42,870 nucleotides of DNA from Alphaproteobacteria bacterium MarineAlpha11_Bin1 (lineage in GTDB: Bacteria; Pseudomonadota; Alphaproteobacteria; MPNO01; UBA830). Positions 40,763-42,870 of this stretch are shown here, piece by piece; the first letter of the stretch is position 1, and every line of letters starts with the position of its first letter. The notes beneath the pieces are model-generated. The model was not told the DNA's origin and did no database searches. It saw only the letters and a program-made list of their open reading frames with translations. The DNA lies in assembly GCA_002937455.1 (NCBI GenBank), contig PTJZ01000015.1, positions 1 through 42,870 of the forward strand. The letters run 5' to 3'. The translations under genes and the position numbers were made by a program.

Positions 40763-40794
40763 AGAAAAAGGCCGGCATTTTCCCGCCTTTTTCT
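40763..40794. terminator. Bidirectional terminator between coxL and the TRAP permease
   Basis: AGAAAAAGGC (40763-40772) pairs perfectly with GCCTTTTTCT (40785-40794) around a 12-base loop. The arms give a T-rich tail in both directions. It lies midway between two convergent genes, so it should stop both transcripts. Confidence 0.8.
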
Positions 40795-40811
40795 ATCAAC
40801 TCATCTTGCGG

Positions 40812-42806
40812 TCAAACACTACCTCCAGAATCCGAAGTCGCCTTTTTATCCCGTCGGTTAGTGACGTAATCTTTGCTGAGTACAAAGATACCAAGCAAAA
40901 GACCAGCACCGTTGATCACTAATCCGTTTGGTATGGCATCAGCCGGCAAGAGCAACAGAATACCAGCTACAAAAAACATCAGTCGAGCGGGTATCGAAAG
41001 CTGACCGAACATATATCCGATCAGGCCACAGGAAGCGATCCAAACGCCGATAAAGGCTGTGACGGTTGTCGAAATAATGTCAATAGCACTGCCCTGTCCT
41101 AGTAGAGACGGTGATAGGACAAATACAAATGGGATTACATAGGCAATCCAGCCCAGACGAACGGCAGTTGCACCTGTTTCCATTGGTTTCGATCCCGCCA
41201 ATGACGCCGCCGCAAAAGCGGCTATTGCAACTGGCGGCGTGATCATTGACATCAACCCGAAGTAAAGTACGAACATATGTGCCGCGATTGGGTTTACCCC
41301 TAGTTTGATCAGCGAAGGCGCGATCATCGTTGCAAGTAACAGATAGATAGCAGAGGTTGGCATCCCCATTCCGAGGAGAATTGAGACTAACGCCGTAAGA
41401 ACGAGCAACAGGAATAGGCTATCTTCGCCAACAGCCGCCAGCACTAGGGTAAGTGCTTGACCGAGACCAGTTCGATCCAATATCGCTATGATAATGCCAG
41501 CCATAGCACCGATAACCACAATATCAGCAGACGAGCGTCCGGCCCCGGCTACAGAATCCCAAAGCTGTTTTATATTAATCCTCTTGCCATGATATCCGAA
41601 TATTATACTAACGATTGCGACGCTTATAGCAGCCCAGAATGCAGATTCCTGTGGGGGCAAATTAAGCGAGAAAAGCGTGTAGATCAGTACTATGTAGGGT
41701 AGAACAAAGAACCAACCTTCTTTCATCACCCGCGTGAAGGCTGGAATTCGGTCTTCCGGCAGGGGAGCGATGCCCTTTTTTGCAGCCTCGAGGTCAGCCT
41801 GAACGAATACAGCAAGGTAGTAGAGAGCACTAGGGACAAGTGCTGCTAATATGATCTCGGTATATTCAAGCTCAAGAAGTTCCGCCATAAGGAAAGCTGC
41901 GGCGCCCATTATAGGCGGCATTATCTGTCCGCCGGTTGAAGCTACTGCCTCAATTGCACCTGCACTTTTCGCGTCGTAACCCGCCTGTCTCATAAGGGGT
42001 ATAGTTATAACGCCAGTAGAGGCTACGTTAGAAACAGCGGATCCGGATATCGATCCGAACAGACCAGATGCGACTACAGCGATTTTCGCCGACCCACCGC
42101 GAGACCTCCCCATCAAAGCCGCAGCGACGTCGGTAAACCATTCAGAAGCCCCTGTATGCAGGAGAAGTTGGCCCATCCAAATAAATAGGACTACCGTCAG
42201 AACAATAATTTTCATCGGTAATCCGAGGAGAGCAACATTGGTGACGCCCAATTCAGCTATCAGGCGTACCGGTTCTTGCTCTAGGCCCCTCATAATTCCG
42301 GGTACATAATGGCCAACGAAAGAATACGCAACGAAGACAGAGAATACGATTGTTAAACTCCATCCGGTAGTTCGACGGAGTGCCTCCCAAGTGAGTGGAA
42401 GTAAAATGAGCCCGAGGATAAACATTTTGGGCCGCATGGCGTAGGGATTTAACTCAATGTCGCCATAAATATAACAAAGATAAAAACACGAAATGATTCC
42501 AAGGACCGCAAGAAAGGCGTCATACCAAGGAAGATTTAGCCGTTTATTATCGCCATTGTATGGATATCTTATAAAAATTATTGCGAGAGTTAGGCCAAGA
42601 CAGGCGAGACATGCTTGTTCATCGAACCATTCGAAGCCCATTTTGAGCCATAGTTCAACTGCCCAAGTCAATACTATCAATGTTATTAAAGCCCCGAGTA
42701 CTCGAGTTAGATTTGTTACGAGAGCACTTTCCTCTCGCTGAGCGAGGAGCTTCGCTCCTTTTTGATTGGCACTTTGTTCTTGAGACGTCGATTGATTGTC
42801 GGCCAC
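40812..42806 (-). CDS. TRAP transporter permease, fused DctQ-DctM (TAXI-associated type)
   Basis: This 664-residue membrane protein has a short N-terminal small-subunit-like part (about 35-190) fused to the large DctM part, with many hydrophobic segments. GSISGSAVSNVASTGVITIPLM and GQIMPPIMGAAAFLMAELL are TRAP large-subunit motifs, and LGMGMPTSAIYLLLATMIAPSL occurs in the second half. Fused permeases of this kind normally work with a TAXI-type periplasmic binding protein and import organic acids with Na+. The start is GTG at 42806, behind GGAGG. A binding-protein gene should lie just upstream, outside the window. The 64 bases seen there contain stops in all minus-strand frames and allow no assignment. 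Confidence 0.93.
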   Translation of the reverse strand: MADNQSTSQEQSANQKGAKLLAQREESALVTNLTRVLGALITLIVLTWAVELWLKMGFEWFDEQACLACLGLTLAIIFIRYPYNGDNKRLNLPWYDAFLAVLGIISCFYLCYIYGDIELNPYAMRPKMFILGLILLPLTWEALRRTTGWSLTIVFSVFVAYSFVGHYVPGIMRGLEQEPVRLIAELGVTNVALLGLPMKIIVLTVVLFIWMGQLLLHTGASEWFTDVAAALMGRSRGGSAKIAVVASGLFGSISGSAVSNVASTGVITIPLMRQAGYDAKSAGAIEAVASTGGQIMPPIMGAAAFLMAELLELEYTEIILAALVPSALYYLAVFVQADLEAAKKGIAPLPEDRIPAFTRVMKEGWFFVLPYIVLIYTLFSLNLPPQESAFWAAISVAIVSIIFGYHGKRINIKQLWDSVAGAGRSSADIVVIGAMAGIIIAILDRTGLGQALTLVLAAVGEDSLFLLLVLTALVSILLGMGMPTSAIYLLLATMIAPSLIKLGVNPIAAHMFVLYFGLMSMITPPVAIAAFAAASLAGSKPMETGATAVRLGWIAYVIPFVFVLSPSLLGQGSAIDIISTTVTAFIGVWIASCGLIGYMFGQLSIPARLMFFVAGILLLLPADAIPNGLVINGAGLLLGIFVLSKDYVTNRRDKKATSDSGGSV

Positions 42807-42870
42807 GTGAGGACCTCCACTACTTTCCCTGTTACCTTGCAGCGTTCCGCTTTTTAAAAGGCATTATTGA

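Noticed and set aside
42807..42870. C-terminal end of a TAXI binding-protein gene at the right edge
   Set aside because: All minus-strand frames stop within a few codons and the visible residues are too few to identify a gene.

Overview
The window looks like a catabolic and accessory stretch of a Gram-negative, probably alphaproteobacterial chromosome of the marine or soil heterotroph type. The evidence is gene content: TRAP-type fused permease, several DMT and TauE/SafE transporters, UbiD, hydantoinase A/B, a molybdenum hydroxylase (CoxMSL type), an HpnC-like squalene synthase and LacI/MarR regulation. Base composition looks balanced by eye. The only clear housekeeping gene is cysS. TTG and GTG starts with good Shine-Dalgarno sequences are common. 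No rRNA, tRNA, CRISPR array, transposase or phage gene was seen.

Layout. 1-0.43 kb: an upstream gene tail with a terminator, then a GIY-YIG nuclease. 0.43-4.7 kb (minus): DapA-family lyase, bicupin dioxygenase-like protein, MarR regulator and UbiD decarboxylase. 4.8-6.4 kb (plus, divergent from ubiD): a compact four-gene cobalt-type nitrile hydratase/thiocyanate hydrolase-like operon whose beta chain is split into two genes, preceded by a third beta-N-like small protein. 6.5-9.3 kb (minus): three overlapping DMT/EamA transporters. 9.4-11.8 kb (plus): a TauE/SafE permease and an amidase. 12.0-16.8 kb (plus): an M24-fold protein with a missing metal ligand, then E1 alpha, E1 beta and E2 of a 2-oxo acid dehydrogenase. 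This group sits behind a perfect 26-bp LacI-type palindrome, and the LacI gene at its far end (16757-17370, minus) is a wreck. 17.5-20.0 kb: a 3-hydroxyisobutyrate dehydrogenase-like protein and two translationally coupled TauE/SafE permeases. 20.1-21.0 kb: an isolated HpnC-like gene. 21.1-24.8 kb: PrpF/GalD-like isomerase, enoyl-CoA hydratase, 3-hydroxyisobutyryl-CoA hydrolase and a MaoC-like protein. 24.9-26.2 kb: cysS. 26.3-31.4 kb: HGGYW-type formamidase-like hydrolase, TauD-type dioxygenase, 4,5-dihydroxyphthalate-decarboxylase-like protein, cysteine hydrolase and a DUF1015 protein. 31.4-35.2 kb: hydantoinase B and A. 35.3-35.5 kb: a collapsed SDR gene. 35.5-40.7 kb: DUF1330 protein, VOC protein, Nu-class-like GST and the CoxM-CoxS-CoxL hydroxylase. 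40.8-42.8 kb: TRAP permease.

How the genes may work together (inference). The first third could handle a nitrile or thiocyanate: hydration by the split nitrile hydratase, amide hydrolysis by the amidase, then decarboxylation or ring opening by UbiD, the bicupin protein and the DapA-like lyase, with many small-solute transporters between. The last third resembles an aromatic or N-heterocycle breakdown island: ring hydroxylation by the Mo enzyme, then dioxygenase, decarboxylase, formamidase-like, amidohydrolase-like and hydantoinase steps. The middle third holds enzymes matching valine-type CoA ester breakdown. Two pseudogenes (LacI and SDR) show that the region is being remodelled.
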